Positions 19,201 to 27,678 of a stretch of 64,000 nucleotides of DNA are shown here, piece after piece; position 1 is the first letter of the stretch, and every line of letters starts with the position of its first letter. The notes beneath the pieces are model-generated. The model was not told the DNA's origin. It ran no database searches and saw only the letters and a list, made by a program, of their open reading frames with translations. The DNA is taken from NCBI GenBank assembly GCA_007118495.1, contig SKRM01000031.1:33075-97074 (forward strand), written 5' to 3'. A program made the position numbers and the translations under genes. The stretch is from Bacteroidales bacterium (GTDB lineage: Bacteria > Bacteroidota > Bacteroidia > Bacteroidales > UBA7960).

Positions 19201-19461
19201 CCTTCATTTGTGGATGGGGGCAGTATGATGGCCCCAAGGGGCGGTTTTTTTGATACAGATGGCCAATGGGCTGTTGAGGCCGAAGGGGTTGCTCCTGACA
19301 TTGAGGTTGAGCAAACTCCTGCACTCGTTATACAGGGGAGGGATCCCCAGCTTGAAAGGGCGGTTGCAGAAGCACTGCGCCTGCTCGAAACTGAAGCCAT
19401 AGAACTTAAACCCGAACCTGCACCTCCTATCCGCTATCGCAGGCCTGAACCCCGTAACTAA
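16219..19461 (+). CDS. Secreted tricorn-type protease (S41)
   Basis: 1080 residues with an N-terminal signal peptide ending near VHAGEG. Two beta-propellers (about 25-320 and 325-640) carry repeated SPDG blades. The rest holds a C1 helical part, a PDZ domain (about 755-850) and a catalytic S41 domain. Ser962 in NERAGSGGD aligns well with Ser965 of Thermoplasma tricorn. His738 in GHSYVRGG is the likely base. The archaeal enzyme degrades oligopeptides from the proteasome in the cytosol; the signal peptide here implies a periplasmic role in peptide breakdown. The transporter gene follows after 6 nt, suggesting an operon that couples proteolysis to uptake. Confidence 0.92.
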   Translation: MIARFFLVSMVLGLWGTFVHAGEGTLLLRQPTISDNHIVFVYANDLWVVDRYGGDATRLTSNEGSESLPHISPDGSLVAFTAEYDGNTDVYVVPIEGGQPKRLTWHPGADLVRGWTPDGQKVLFTSGRESAPTRESRFYVVDKEGGMPEVLPIPRASRGRLSPDGRFIAYQEVGFIDPEWRNYRAGQAKPIWIVSLDDYSLITTPQTDGERHMNPIWLGNTVYFISERDYAANIWSYDMDTRSLKQLTFHTDFDVKNIDAGGGIIVYEQGGALHLLNPSTGKHEPLVIHVRGDFHWSRTRWMDVPAGGLQNPSLSPNGKRALFEYRGEIFTVPKEHGDSRNITNSPGVADRYPVWSPDGSQIAWFADKGGEYQLMIGDQFGMEKPRMIALPDPSFFFRPAWSPDGKYIAYTDTHLNLYVVQLETGQIRLVDTDRYVTPERTMNPVWSPDSRWIAYAHTLESMFKAIVLYNVETGQRIQATDGMADAITPVWDAGGEYLYFLASTDFGPNTGWLDMSAYDSPVTRSLYVMVLASDGKSPLLPLSDEEEKQDKGVDSGNTEVIVRIDEEGLMERLVAVDIPARNYTGLVSGPKGFVFYTQSVPNQQGLSLHRYNFGTRKSELFLNNIIVAVTSADRKSLLYRSGSTWGIVDAGGRIPGSGDGRLEAASRIRLRIDPVEEWKQIFHEGWRLQRDFLYVDNVHGAPWNDVYQWYRPWVDHVQHRSDLNYVIEIMGGEVAIGHSYVRGGDMPGVDRIPVGLLGADYEVVDGHYRIAKIYTGEQWNPGLSAPLSVPGLHVNEGDYIIEVNGVRVEPGVNLYSYFEGTANRQTKIRLNNRPVIEGSRTITVVPIANENQLRLMDWVEGNRRLVDELSGGQLAYVYLPNTSGAGYQFFNRYYFAQQDRKGAVIDERNNGGGSAADYMVDIMARQLHGYFNSRAADRRPFTTPMAGIWGPKVMIINERAGSGGDLLPYMFRNLDIGPLIGTTTWGGLVGIWDTPSFVDGGSMMAPRGGFFDTDGQWAVEAEGVAPDIEVEQTPALVIQGRDPQLERAVAEALRLLETEAIELKPEPAPPIRYRRPEPRN

Positions 19462-19467
19462 TACATA

Positions 19468-20961
19468 ATGTCAGCAGATCTTTCGGTAAATCAACGTTTT
19501 GGAACCAGGGCCGGGTTATTACTGAGTGCCCTGGGTATCGCAGTAGGAACTGGAAATATTTGGAGATTTCCGCGAATTGCCGCCCAAAGTGGTGGCGACG
19601 AAGGAGCAGGGGCATTGATTCTTGCCTGGGTTATCTTTCTATTACTTTGGAGTGTACCCCTGATTATTGCCGAATACATGATCGGCCGGCGGCACCGCTT
19701 TGGTGTCGTAGGGTCGTTTGTTAAAGGCATAGGCAAACGTTTTGCATGGATGGGAGCCTTTGTGGCATTTGTTGCCACGGCCATAGGGTTCTTTTATGCC
19801 GTTATCGTTGGCTGGGCCATGTATTATTTTATTCAGATGTTATTTTTTCCACTCCCTGCAACCAATACTGAGTCACTTGTGATATGGGAACAATTTCAGT
19901 CATCACACTGGCCTTTTGTTATGCACTTTCTTGCCATAGCTGCAGGAGGAATTGCCATCTGGAAGGGCGTCAGGTCTATTGAAAAAATCAATAAGATCCT
20001 GATCCCCACACTGATTGTTATCATTTTTATAGCTGTGATAAGGGCCATATCCCTTCCTGGATCGGGTGAGGGGATAGCCTACCTTTTCCGCATTGAATGG
20101 AGTCAGTTGAGAACCCCGGATATTTGGTTGCAGGCACTGACCCAAAATGCGTGGGATACAGGAGCGGGGTGGGGTTTATTCCTGTCTTATGCTGCTTATA
20201 TGCATGTCAAGCATGGTACTGTTAAAAACGCCTTTATAACAGGTTTTGGAAACAATATCATATCGCTTCTGATGGCCACTATGATTTTTGGAACAGTATT
20301 TTCTGTTCTGCAGCACGGATCAGGTTATGCCGATGCTGAAGTTCTCGAGGTAATGAGAACCAGTGGTCCGGCGTCGACCGGGCTAACCTTTATCTGGATG
20401 CCACAGCTGTTCTCTCTGATGGGCGCTGGCGGAATACTGGCCATTCTGTTCTTTCTTGGCCTGGCCTGTGCAGGTTTTTCTTCTCTGATGTCAATGCTCG
20501 AATTATCTACCAGGGCATTGGTTGACAGAGGTGTTAGCAGAAAGAAGGCTGTGTTGATTATTGTGGCATTTGTGTATCTTTTGGGCGTGCCTTCAGCCAT
20601 GAGCCTGAATGTACTCAGTAACCAGGATTTTGTATGGGGCCTGGGCCTCATGATTTCAGGAGTGTTTATAGCATTTTTCTGTATCAGGTACGGATTGGAA
20701 AAGTTGAAAAATGACACCGAGTTAGCACCGGGTGACTGGCCGCTTGGCCGGTGGTGGAATATCCTGATCAGGTATTTTGTGCCTGCGGCGGGGCTTATAC
20801 TCCTGCTCTGGTGGATGTGGCTTTCAGTAACCCAGTTTGCTCCTGAAACCTGGTATAATCCGCTTGACCCATTCAGCCTGATGACCGTATTACTGCAATG
20901 GGGAGTGGTAATAACCCTTTTTGTGCTGTTCAATAAGAAGCTGGGTAAGCTCTATGGCTGA
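19468..20961 (+). CDS. Sodium-dependent transporter of the NSS (SNF) family
   Basis: 497 residues, about 11-12 membrane helices. The N-terminal helix-1 signature of bacterial NSS proteins is clear (GTGNIWRFP, with unwound glycine residues), followed by IIAEYMIGRR. Members use the sodium gradient to import amino acids; substrate cannot be told from sequence. It begins 6 nt after the secreted tricorn-type protease, so it may import amino acids released by that enzyme. No signal for a second subunit is seen. Confidence 0.9.
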   Translation: MSADLSVNQRFGTRAGLLLSALGIAVGTGNIWRFPRIAAQSGGDEGAGALILAWVIFLLLWSVPLIIAEYMIGRRHRFGVVGSFVKGIGKRFAWMGAFVAFVATAIGFFYAVIVGWAMYYFIQMLFFPLPATNTESLVIWEQFQSSHWPFVMHFLAIAAGGIAIWKGVRSIEKINKILIPTLIVIIFIAVIRAISLPGSGEGIAYLFRIEWSQLRTPDIWLQALTQNAWDTGAGWGLFLSYAAYMHVKHGTVKNAFITGFGNNIISLLMATMIFGTVFSVLQHGSGYADAEVLEVMRTSGPASTGLTFIWMPQLFSLMGAGGILAILFFLGLACAGFSSLMSMLELSTRALVDRGVSRKKAVLIIVAFVYLLGVPSAMSLNVLSNQDFVWGLGLMISGVFIAFFCIRYGLEKLKNDTELAPGDWPLGRWWNILIRYFVPAAGLILLLWWMWLSVTQFAPETWYNPLDPFSLMTVLLQWGVVITLFVLFNKKLGKLYG

Positions 20962-20983
20962 TCAATGATATGCATAAATTAGC

Positions 20984-20991
20984 TATCTTTG
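20984..20991 (+). promoter_or_regulatory. -7 box for the M3 peptidase gene
   Basis: TATCTTTG matches the Bacteroidota TAnnTTTG -7 element, 38 nt before the ATG at 21030. A clear TTTG-like -33 element is not seen at the proper distance, so support comes from the -7 box and its position. Confidence 0.45.
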
Positions 20992-21029
20992 CTCCCAACC
21001 AATTATAAACCATAACAAATAACCAACGT

Positions 21030-23129
21030 ATGAAACGCTTATTGTTTTTTCTAATCCCATTGACTATGATGTTTGCCGGATGTGCTGACAGGTCTGATAA
21101 TCCGTTTTTTGCGGATAAATACAACACCCCGTTTGAGGTTCCTCCTTTTGATAAAATAGATAACGAGCATTATCTGCCCGCCATCGAAGAAGGAATCAAA
21201 AGGCACAGGGCCGAGATTGATGCCATTATCAACAACCCCGAACCACCAACTTTTGAAAATACAATTGTGGCGTATGATCAGGCCGGCGAAATGCTAAGCA
21301 GGGTCAATGCCGTTTTTGGAGGTTTGCGCAGCGCAGAAATCAACCCCCGCATGCAGGAAATTGCCCGCGAGACAACTCCGATGCTCTCTGCGCATTCAAA
21401 TTCTATCCGCATGGATCAGGATCTTTTTGCAAGGATCGCTGCCGTTTATGAGCAACGCCATGAGCTTGGCCTTGACCTTGAACAGATGCGTGTTGTTGAA
21501 ATGTATTACCGTGATTTTGAAAGAAGTGGTGCAGCCCTGCCTGAAGCAGAACGCGAGAGGCTAACGCAGCTGAGTGAGCGTATGTCAATGATATCTTTGC
21601 AATTGGGTGAGAATGTCCTCGCTGAAACCAACGCCTTTCAGCTAAGGCTTGAAACGGAAGAAGATCTGGCAGGTCTGCCTGAAAGCGTAAGATCTTCAGC
21701 CGCTGACGCAGCCCGCAGTGCAGGTGTTGATGCACTTGGCATCGTAACTCTGCATAATCCAAGCTGGATTCCTTTTTTAATGCACTCTGAGAGAAGAGAT
21801 CTGAGAGAGAAGGTGTTCACAGCCTATTTTATGCGTGGTGACAATGACAATGAGAATGACAACAAAGATTTGTTTGCTGAGCTGATGCAAACCCGCCAGG
21901 AAATGTCAAGACTTTTGGGCTATAACAATTATGCAGAATTTTTCCAGGCCATTCAGATGGCCGAACATCCGGAAAATGTGTATGACTTTCTTTATGAGAT
22001 TTGGGAGCCTTCATTGGCAAGGGCCAAGAGCGAGCGTGACCAGATGCAACGCATAGCTGACCGTGAAGGCGCTAATTTCAGGCTGGAGCCATGGGATTGG
22101 TGGTTCTATGCAGAGAAACTTCGCAAAGAACTTTATGATCTGGATGATTCAGAACTCAGACCTTACTTCCCCATTGACAGGGTTCGTGACGGAAATTTCT
22201 TGCTTGCCAATAAATTGTTTGGGTTGACTTTTGAATACAGACCTGAAGTGCCTGTTTATCATGAAGAAGTAGAAGCTTTTGAGGTGTTTGACAGAGATGG
22301 TAGCCACCTGGGTATCCTTTTCATTGATCCGCATCCCCGTCCGGGTAAGCGTGGTGGAGCATGGTGTGGTACATACCGCAGTGGCTCATACCAAAACGGT
22401 GAAAAAATATATCCCATTGTTACCATTGTTATGAATTTTAGCCGTCCCTCAGGTGACAGGCCAGCACTGCTGACCTTTGATGAAACCACCACTTATTATC
22501 ATGAGTTTGGCCATGCATTGCATAACTTTTTTGCCGATGGACGTTATAGCCGTACTTCAAGAAGTGTACCAAGAGATTTCGTAGAGCTGCCATCACAGGT
22601 ACTTGAAAACTGGGCTGCCCATCCGGATTTCTTAAACAAATATGCACTACATTATCAAACAGGCCAACCCATGCCTGAAGAGCTCCAGCAACGCTTGCTG
22701 AACTCACAGTTGTTCAACCAGGGATTTGCCATGACAGAGTATCTGGCTGCAGCCATCCTGGATATGGACTGGCACACCACAGAGCACGGCAGCGAAATTG
22801 ACGTTCGTGCATTTGAGAAAGCATCGCTTGGCCGTATTGGCCTTATTGATGAGATCAAGCCACGTTACCGTACCACCTATTTCAACCACATCTTTGGCAC
22901 CGGGTATGCAGCGGGCTACTATGTCTATCGTTGGGCGGGAGTTCTTGATGCTGATGCATTCCAGGCGTTTGTTGATTCAGGTGATCTGTATAACCAGCAA
23001 CTGGCTGAAAGTTTCCGTAAATATATCCTGGCTGAGAATGCCCTTAGAGATGGAATGGAAGCTTATATTAAGTTCCGTGGTCAGGAGCCTGATATCACAC
23101 CTTTTTTGAGTCGTTATGGCTTAAATTAA
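21030..23129 (+). CDS. M3-family metallopeptidase (Dcp-like), lipoprotein
   Basis: 699 residues. The N-terminus MKRLLFFLIPLTMMFAGC is a lipoprotein signal with Cys18. The body is a long helical thimet-oligopeptidase-like fold. The zinc motif HEFGH is at 491-495 and a downstream glutamate lies in ELPSQVLENW. GMEAYIKFRGQEP near the end is typical of peptidyl-dipeptidase Dcp. It removes dipeptides or cuts short peptides, and here it is probably membrane-anchored in the periplasm. A strong terminator follows. Confidence 0.93.
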   Translation: MKRLLFFLIPLTMMFAGCADRSDNPFFADKYNTPFEVPPFDKIDNEHYLPAIEEGIKRHRAEIDAIINNPEPPTFENTIVAYDQAGEMLSRVNAVFGGLRSAEINPRMQEIARETTPMLSAHSNSIRMDQDLFARIAAVYEQRHELGLDLEQMRVVEMYYRDFERSGAALPEAERERLTQLSERMSMISLQLGENVLAETNAFQLRLETEEDLAGLPESVRSSAADAARSAGVDALGIVTLHNPSWIPFLMHSERRDLREKVFTAYFMRGDNDNENDNKDLFAELMQTRQEMSRLLGYNNYAEFFQAIQMAEHPENVYDFLYEIWEPSLARAKSERDQMQRIADREGANFRLEPWDWWFYAEKLRKELYDLDDSELRPYFPIDRVRDGNFLLANKLFGLTFEYRPEVPVYHEEVEAFEVFDRDGSHLGILFIDPHPRPGKRGGAWCGTYRSGSYQNGEKIYPIVTIVMNFSRPSGDRPALLTFDETTTYYHEFGHALHNFFADGRYSRTSRSVPRDFVELPSQVLENWAAHPDFLNKYALHYQTGQPMPEELQQRLLNSQLFNQGFAMTEYLAAAILDMDWHTTEHGSEIDVRAFEKASLGRIGLIDEIKPRYRTTYFNHIFGTGYAAGYYVYRWAGVLDADAFQAFVDSGDLYNQQLAESFRKYILAENALRDGMEAYIKFRGQEPDITPFLSRYGLN

Positions 23130-23150
23130 CTTCATATTGACATTGTCAAT

Positions 23151-23185
23151 AAAAATGGGGCGACTGGTGCAGTTGCCCCATTTTT
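23151..23185 (+). terminator. Rho-independent terminator of the M3 peptidase gene
   Basis: A 16-bp stem (AAAAATGGGGCGACTG / CAGTTGCCCCATTTTT, one G-T wobble) with a 3-nt loop and a T-rich 3' arm. It starts 22 nt after the stop codon. Confidence 0.9.
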
Positions 23186-23314
23186 ATTTACCTTTATGCG
23201 TTCATCTGTTAGTAATTTTTATTTTTCGGTCAGATGAAGCTTGCCATGCACCAGGCAACGTTGTGTGTGACTAACAATCTGGCATGGCTCGGTTCATCCA
23301 ATCAAGCAATTATC

Positions 23315-24001
23315 ATGGCTCTCGATACCATAATTGAACTGCAGGACGTGTCGGTATTTCAAAAGAATATACTGGTGCTTTCAAATGTTTCCCTGCAAAT
23401 TGAAAGGGGTCAGTTTTGTTACCTGATAGGGCGAACTGGTTCAGGGAAAAGCAGTTTGTTAAAAATTCTCTATGCTGACCTCCCTATGGTTGATGGGTCT
23501 GGTCGGGTGGCAGGGGTAGATTTGTTTGGGATCAAAGATAAAGAGATACCTTTTCTCAGACGAAAAATCGGAATTGTATTTCAAGACTTTCAGCTGCTTA
23601 CAGATCGGTCTATTAAAGACAATCTGCTATTTGTCATGAAGGCAACAGGCTGGCGTGATAAAATCGCCATGGAAGAACGTATGGAAGACGTGTTGGAAAA
23701 AGTGGGACTGCAAACCAAGGGCTTTAAAATGCCACATCAGCTTTCAGGTGGGGAACAACAGCGGGTGGTTATTGCCAGGGCCCTGATCAATGACCCCGAT
23801 ATCATTCTGGCCGATGAGCCTACCGGTAACCTCGACCCAGAGACCAGTGAGGGCATTATGCAGTTGATGTTTGATATCAGTACCTCGGGTCGAAGTGTGC
23901 TGATGGCCACCCACGATTATACTTTGTTCAATAAGTTTCCTGCACATATTTTTAAGTGCGAGGGAGGTAAGGTGGTTGAATTGCCTAAAGAAAGTCTCTG
24001 A
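23315..24001 (+). CDS. ftsE: FtsE-like ABC transporter ATP-binding protein
   Basis: 228 residues from the ATG at 23315; a longer in-frame start at 23234 adds an unconserved N-terminus. Walker [11 protein letters not shown]-loop VFQDFQLL, signature LSGGEQQR and Walker [12 protein letters not shown] are intact, in the order and spacing of FtsE. With FtsX it links the divisome to peptidoglycan hydrolases; ftsX is not in this window, as is common in Bacteroidota. A LolD-like role cannot be excluded. The 3' end overlaps the convergent glycosyltransferase gene by 17 nt. Confidence 0.82.
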   Translation: MALDTIIELQDVSVFQKNILVLSNVSLQIERGQFCYLIGRTGSGKSSLLKILYADLPMVDGSGRVAGVDLFGIKDKEIPFLRRKIGIVFQDFQLLTDRSIKDNLLFVMKATGWRDKIAMEERMEDVLEKVGLQTKGFKMPHQLSGGEQQRVVIARALINDPDIILADEPTGNLDPETSEGIMQLMFDISTSGRSVLMATHDYTLFNKFPAHIFKCEGGKVVELPKESL

Positions 24002-25109
24002 AAATTTCCTTAAGCCGGGATTCTTCTTTTTCCCAGCACAAATCACGGGCAGCCACCAGACAATTTTCGCCCCAATTTTTTAGTCTCTCCTTATCGGCAA
24101 GCATATCGGCGATGGCTTTTGCAATGTCAGCAGGTTCATGTGATGAAATAACCATACCGGTATTGTACTTGCTGACGATTGCCGACACTTCAGGCAGGTC
24201 AGAAACCAACTGGGGGGTTCCGGCCATAATGTAGTCAAATAATTTATTAGGTAAGCTGTAAAGGTAGTTTAGGCTTATACCCTTATCAAGACTGATGCCT
24301 ATGCTGGCATGAGATGTGTATTCGTGCAGAAGTTCAGAAGTCATCCTGTCAAAAAATAAAACACTATCATGCAGTTGTTCTTCAGCAGCCATTTTTTTAA
24401 GGGCCGGTAGCACATCGCCAGATCCGATAATCAGTAATACAACATGTTTTAGTCCGTAACGTGGATGCATGGCAAGCAAAAGCTCTTCTGCCCCCCTTTC
24501 CATATTTATCCCGCTACCCTGAAGAATTATAAAGTCTTTCAGTGGCGGCAGGCTTAGTTCGTCGGCAGGAATTCTTGATACAGGCTTTTTGAAGTAGGGC
24601 AGATTTCTCACTACTACCGCTTTGATTCCGTATTCTTTTTCATACAATGCGGCAATGGAATCATTTACGGTGATCATATGTTTCTGCCTTGTGATAAGGC
24701 ATTTTTCGAGGGTTTTCCAGAACCATTTAACAATTGGCCGGTCTCTGAGTTCAGGTGAACCTGTGAAATACTCATGGCTGTCGTATATGAGTGGGATACC
24801 CTTGATTCGGGCAGCCAGGTAGTTGGGAAGCAGGGTGTCCAGATCATTGGCAACAAGCAACTGGTATTTGGCGGTGAGCAGATAAAAAAACAGACGCAGG
24901 TTATACTCTGCATAAAAAAGGAATCCGCTCTGGAATAAAAGTCGTAAACGCCTTATGCTGGCATGTGGTTGATTGAAAGCCTTGCTGTCGGGCCTCATAA
25001 CACCTGTCAGGCTGACCTGGAATCCCATCGCGTGAAGGGTCTGTGACACCCTGTTCACCCGTTGGTCAGTATAAAGGTCATTGCTTACTGACAGATGTAT
25101 CTTTTTCAT
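23985..25109 (-). CDS. GT-B fold glycosyltransferase (GT4-like)
   Basis: 374 residues. The N-terminus IHLSVSNDLYTDQRVNRV is typical of a Bacteroidota glycosyltransferase group. The C-terminal Rossmann domain has ILQGSGINMERGAEE and the donor-binding region SLPNKLFDYIMAGTPQLVS. It probably transfers a sugar from a nucleotide donor in polysaccharide or glycolipid synthesis; donor and acceptor are unknown. Its start overlaps the nhaC stop by 4 nt (ATGA), so the two are translationally coupled, though no functional link is evident. Confidence 0.82.
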   Translation of the reverse strand: MKKIHLSVSNDLYTDQRVNRVSQTLHAMGFQVSLTGVMRPDSKAFNQPHASIRRLRLLFQSGFLFYAEYNLRLFFYLLTAKYQLLVANDLDTLLPNYLAARIKGIPLIYDSHEYFTGSPELRDRPIVKWFWKTLEKCLITRQKHMITVNDSIAALYEKEYGIKAVVVRNLPYFKKPVSRIPADELSLPPLKDFIILQGSGINMERGAEELLLAMHPRYGLKHVVLLIIGSGDVLPALKKMAAEEQLHDSVLFFDRMTSELLHEYTSHASIGISLDKGISLNYLYSLPNKLFDYIMAGTPQLVSDLPEVSAIVSKYNTGMVISSHEPADIAKAIADMLADKERLKNWGENCLVAARDLCWEKEESRLKEIFRDFL

Positions 25110-26566
25110 GGCTGGGGAGGCTTTTCACCTTTTTTGAATCTTGCAATACGGATATTCAGGTAGGCGAATAATATGGTCATGAAAGGGCTGATAAGGTTAA
25201 AGAATGCGTAGGGGAGAAAGGCCAGGGTTGATACGCCAAGAACGGTTGATTGTGTTGCACCGCAGGTATTCCAGGGTACAAGAACCGAAGTTACCGTACC
25301 ACTGTCTTCAAGTGTGCGGCTTAGGTTTTGCGGTTTTAACCCCCTTTTTTTGTATGTGTCGGCAAACATGCGGCCAGGAACCACAATGGCCAGGTATTGA
25401 TCGCTGGCTGTAAGGTTGAAGAAAATACAGGTTCCGGCAGTGGAGGCTACCAATGAGCCCGTATTGTGTGCCAGTTTGATGACAGACTCGGTGATTCGTT
25501 TCAGCAGGCCGCTTGACTCCATAATGCCGCCAAAAATCATGGCACAGATAATGAGCCAGACAGTATTTAGCATCCCACTCATGCCCCCGGTTTCGAGCAG
25601 GCTGTTTACCATTTCATGGTCGGTTGTTATAGAGATATCGGTGTACATGGCCTTCATGATGGCAATGTAGGCAGCAATATGGAATTTGTCATCCATGCCA
25701 CTTACCTGTTCAATAATATGTGGCTGAAAGATCAGGGCAAAAAGCGCACCTGCAAGGGTTCCGGCCAGCAAGGCAGGCAGGGCGGGTACTTTCCGTATGA
25801 TTAAGGTTATGACAAGTGCGGGTACAAGAAAAAGCACCGGTGATACAAAAAAAGTTCCCTTGATGGCCTGCAGAACCGGTTGTATGTCGTTGATTACACC
25901 GTCTTGTGAACGAGTCAGCCCAATGATGGTGAATAAGATAAGTGCAATAGTAATAGAGGGAACCGTTGTCCATGCCATGTAACGGATATGGGTAAAAAGA
26001 TCAGTGCCAGCCATGGCGGGTGCCAGGTTGGTTGTATCTGAAAGCGGTGACATTTTGTCTCCAAAATAAGCTCCTGATATGATGGCGCCTCCAATGATTC
26101 CTTCAGGTATACCCAGGGTCCGTCCTATACCAAGCAATGCCACGCCAAGGGTTGCAACCGTACTCCAACTACTGCCTGTGGCCAGTGAAACGATGGCACT
26201 CACTATACATGCAGCCACAAGAAATATGGTTGGATTCAGTATCTGAAGGCCATAATATATCATAGACGGCACAATGCCGCTGAGCAGCCAGGTGCCTGCC
26301 AGAGATCCGATGAGAAGCAGTATGAGTATGGCAGACATAGCTGAGCCAATGGCCTTGACAATACCCTTATGCAATGTTTCCCACTGGTGGCCTAGCCTGA
26401 TTGAAACAATGGCGGCCATGGCTGCTGAAAGAATCAGGACTATTTGGTTTGACCCGGCCAGGGCATCATCTCCAAATATGAAAACATTGATAGAGATTAG
26501 CGCAGTGAGGAATATAACTGGAATTAAGGCCTCTATGAGTTTGGGTCTCCTGGTGGTTGTGCCCAT
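25106..26566 (-). CDS. nhaC: NhaC-family Na+/H+ antiporter
   Basis: 486 residues with about 11-12 membrane helices. Typical NhaC stretches are SGAYFGDKMSPLSDTTNLAP and the late NLTASDQYLAIVVPGRMF / LVPWNTCGA segments. It exchanges cytoplasmic Na+ for external protons, maintaining pH and sodium balance; some family members instead exchange malate/lactate with Na+. It is the first gene of a two-gene unit with the glycosyltransferase. Confidence 0.88.
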   Translation of the reverse strand: MGTTTRRPKLIEALIPVIFLTALISINVFIFGDDALAGSNQIVLILSAAMAAIVSIRLGHQWETLHKGIVKAIGSAMSAILILLLIGSLAGTWLLSGIVPSMIYYGLQILNPTIFLVAACIVSAIVSLATGSSWSTVATLGVALLGIGRTLGIPEGIIGGAIISGAYFGDKMSPLSDTTNLAPAMAGTDLFTHIRYMAWTTVPSITIALILFTIIGLTRSQDGVINDIQPVLQAIKGTFFVSPVLFLVPALVITLIIRKVPALPALLAGTLAGALFALIFQPHIIEQVSGMDDKFHIAAYIAIMKAMYTDISITTDHEMVNSLLETGGMSGMLNTVWLIICAMIFGGIMESSGLLKRITESVIKLAHNTGSLVASTAGTCIFFNLTASDQYLAIVVPGRMFADTYKKRGLKPQNLSRTLEDSGTVTSVLVPWNTCGATQSTVLGVSTLAFLPYAFFNLISPFMTILFAYLNIRIARFKKGEKPPQP

Positions 26567-26606
26567 GCGGTCGGATATAGGGAATTGGTGTATTTATACG
26601 TGCTTC

Positions 26607-26635
26607 AAAACCCCGTAAAATAACGGGATTTTTTT
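26607..26635 (-). terminator. Terminator after dus
   Basis: On the minus strand, AAAATCCCGT pairs with ACGGGGTTTT across a short loop, with one mismatch, and ends in a T run. It is 34 nt past the dus stop and before the nhaC start. Confidence 0.65.
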
Positions 26636-26669
26636 CACATGAGCAAACTATGGAGATACTTTTCTGTAT

Positions 26670-27674
26670 CTAGAACTTTGTGGATAATTTCTTGAAATAT
26701 GATTCAAGCTCCTGATCTGAAGCAAAAGCCTGTTCTAAGGCAAAAGCGATTGACTCCGTATATGTATGCCTGGTTTTTGCCCGCTTGATGCGTTTAAAGA
26801 CATCTGATCCATTTGAAAAAACACCTGCCATATAATACCAGATGGCTTTAAGCATGCCCAGGCTTCTTTTTTCCTGACCTGATGACATGTAATATGACCA
26901 AAGTTCGTGGTGGAAATCACCTAATATATTCCTTTTTTGCTGGTCACTGTATATAACCCCCCTGATCTCTGAAGGGAGAAAAGGGTTGATCAGTACTCCG
27001 CGTCCCAGCATCCAGCTGCTCACATCGGGCAGCAACTCCCTTAGCTGATTATATCGGGAGAGGTTAAAAACATCTCCGTTATAGATCAGCTTATGTTGGG
27101 TGCGCGTGGTTGCTTCAAGAAAAGCATCTGTTGAGGCTTGTCCGCCGTATGCCTGAAGCCCGGTTCGCGGGTGGAGGATTATATGCTTAAGGGGATATGC
27201 ATTCAGAACAGACAGTACCTGCCCGATTTCTGAGGCATCTTTGTACCCCAGACGCATTTTAATGGATAGGTTGATGCTGATATTTGGATAAACTTCATGA
27301 AGTATCTGATCAATTTCTGCCGGATATGGCAGCATACCACATCCCCTTTTTTTGTTGGCAATGCGGGCAAAGGGGCAACCCAAATTCCAGTTCAGGTGAT
27401 CAAAACCCGCATCTTCAATAGCTTTGGCATACAGGATAATTTCTTTGGCATTGTTTCCAATAATTTGTGGTACTGTGGGTGAAAGCATGCTTTCATATGG
27501 GAGGATATCTGCCAGCTTTCCAGGGCTGATCTTATGTTCTCCAATTCCACTGACAAATGGGGCATATGCCTCATTAAAGTATCCAAAGTGTCTTGACAAT
27601 GCATTTCGGTAAGCCTTAACGGTAATACCCCTGAACGGGGCGATGAGAATATCGGATGTGTTTGTGGCAGGCAT
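26670..27674 (-). CDS. dus: tRNA-dihydrouridine synthase family protein
   Basis: 334 residues from the ATG at 27674, giving the normal family N-terminus (ILIAPFRGIT). A longer reading to 27746 would overlap the upstream S41 gene. The FMN-binding barrel is recognisable: IIGNNAKEII, the catalytic-cysteine motif NLGCP, IKMRLGYKD, ILHPRTG, IYNGDV and GRGVLINPF. It reduces uridines in the tRNA D-loop using NADPH and FMN. The exact class (DusA/B/C) is not clear. It lies 4 nt after the S41 peptidase gene. Confidence 0.88.
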   Translation of the reverse strand: MPATNTSDILIAPFRGITVKAYRNALSRHFGYFNEAYAPFVSGIGEHKISPGKLADILPYESMLSPTVPQIIGNNAKEIILYAKAIEDAGFDHLNWNLGCPFARIANKKRGCGMLPYPAEIDQILHEVYPNISINLSIKMRLGYKDASEIGQVLSVLNAYPLKHIILHPRTGLQAYGGQASTDAFLEATTRTQHKLIYNGDVFNLSRYNQLRELLPDVSSWMLGRGVLINPFLPSEIRGVIYSDQQKRNILGDFHHELWSYYMSSGQEKRSLGMLKAIWYYMAGVFSNGSDVFKRIKRAKTRHTYTESIAFALEQAFASDQELESYFKKLSTKF

Positions 27675-27678
27675 GTGT

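Noticed and set aside
20325..20933. 202-codon minus-strand frame opposite the NSS transporter
   Set aside because: The plus strand encodes an uninterrupted transporter; the antisense frame has low-complexity composition typical of a shadow.
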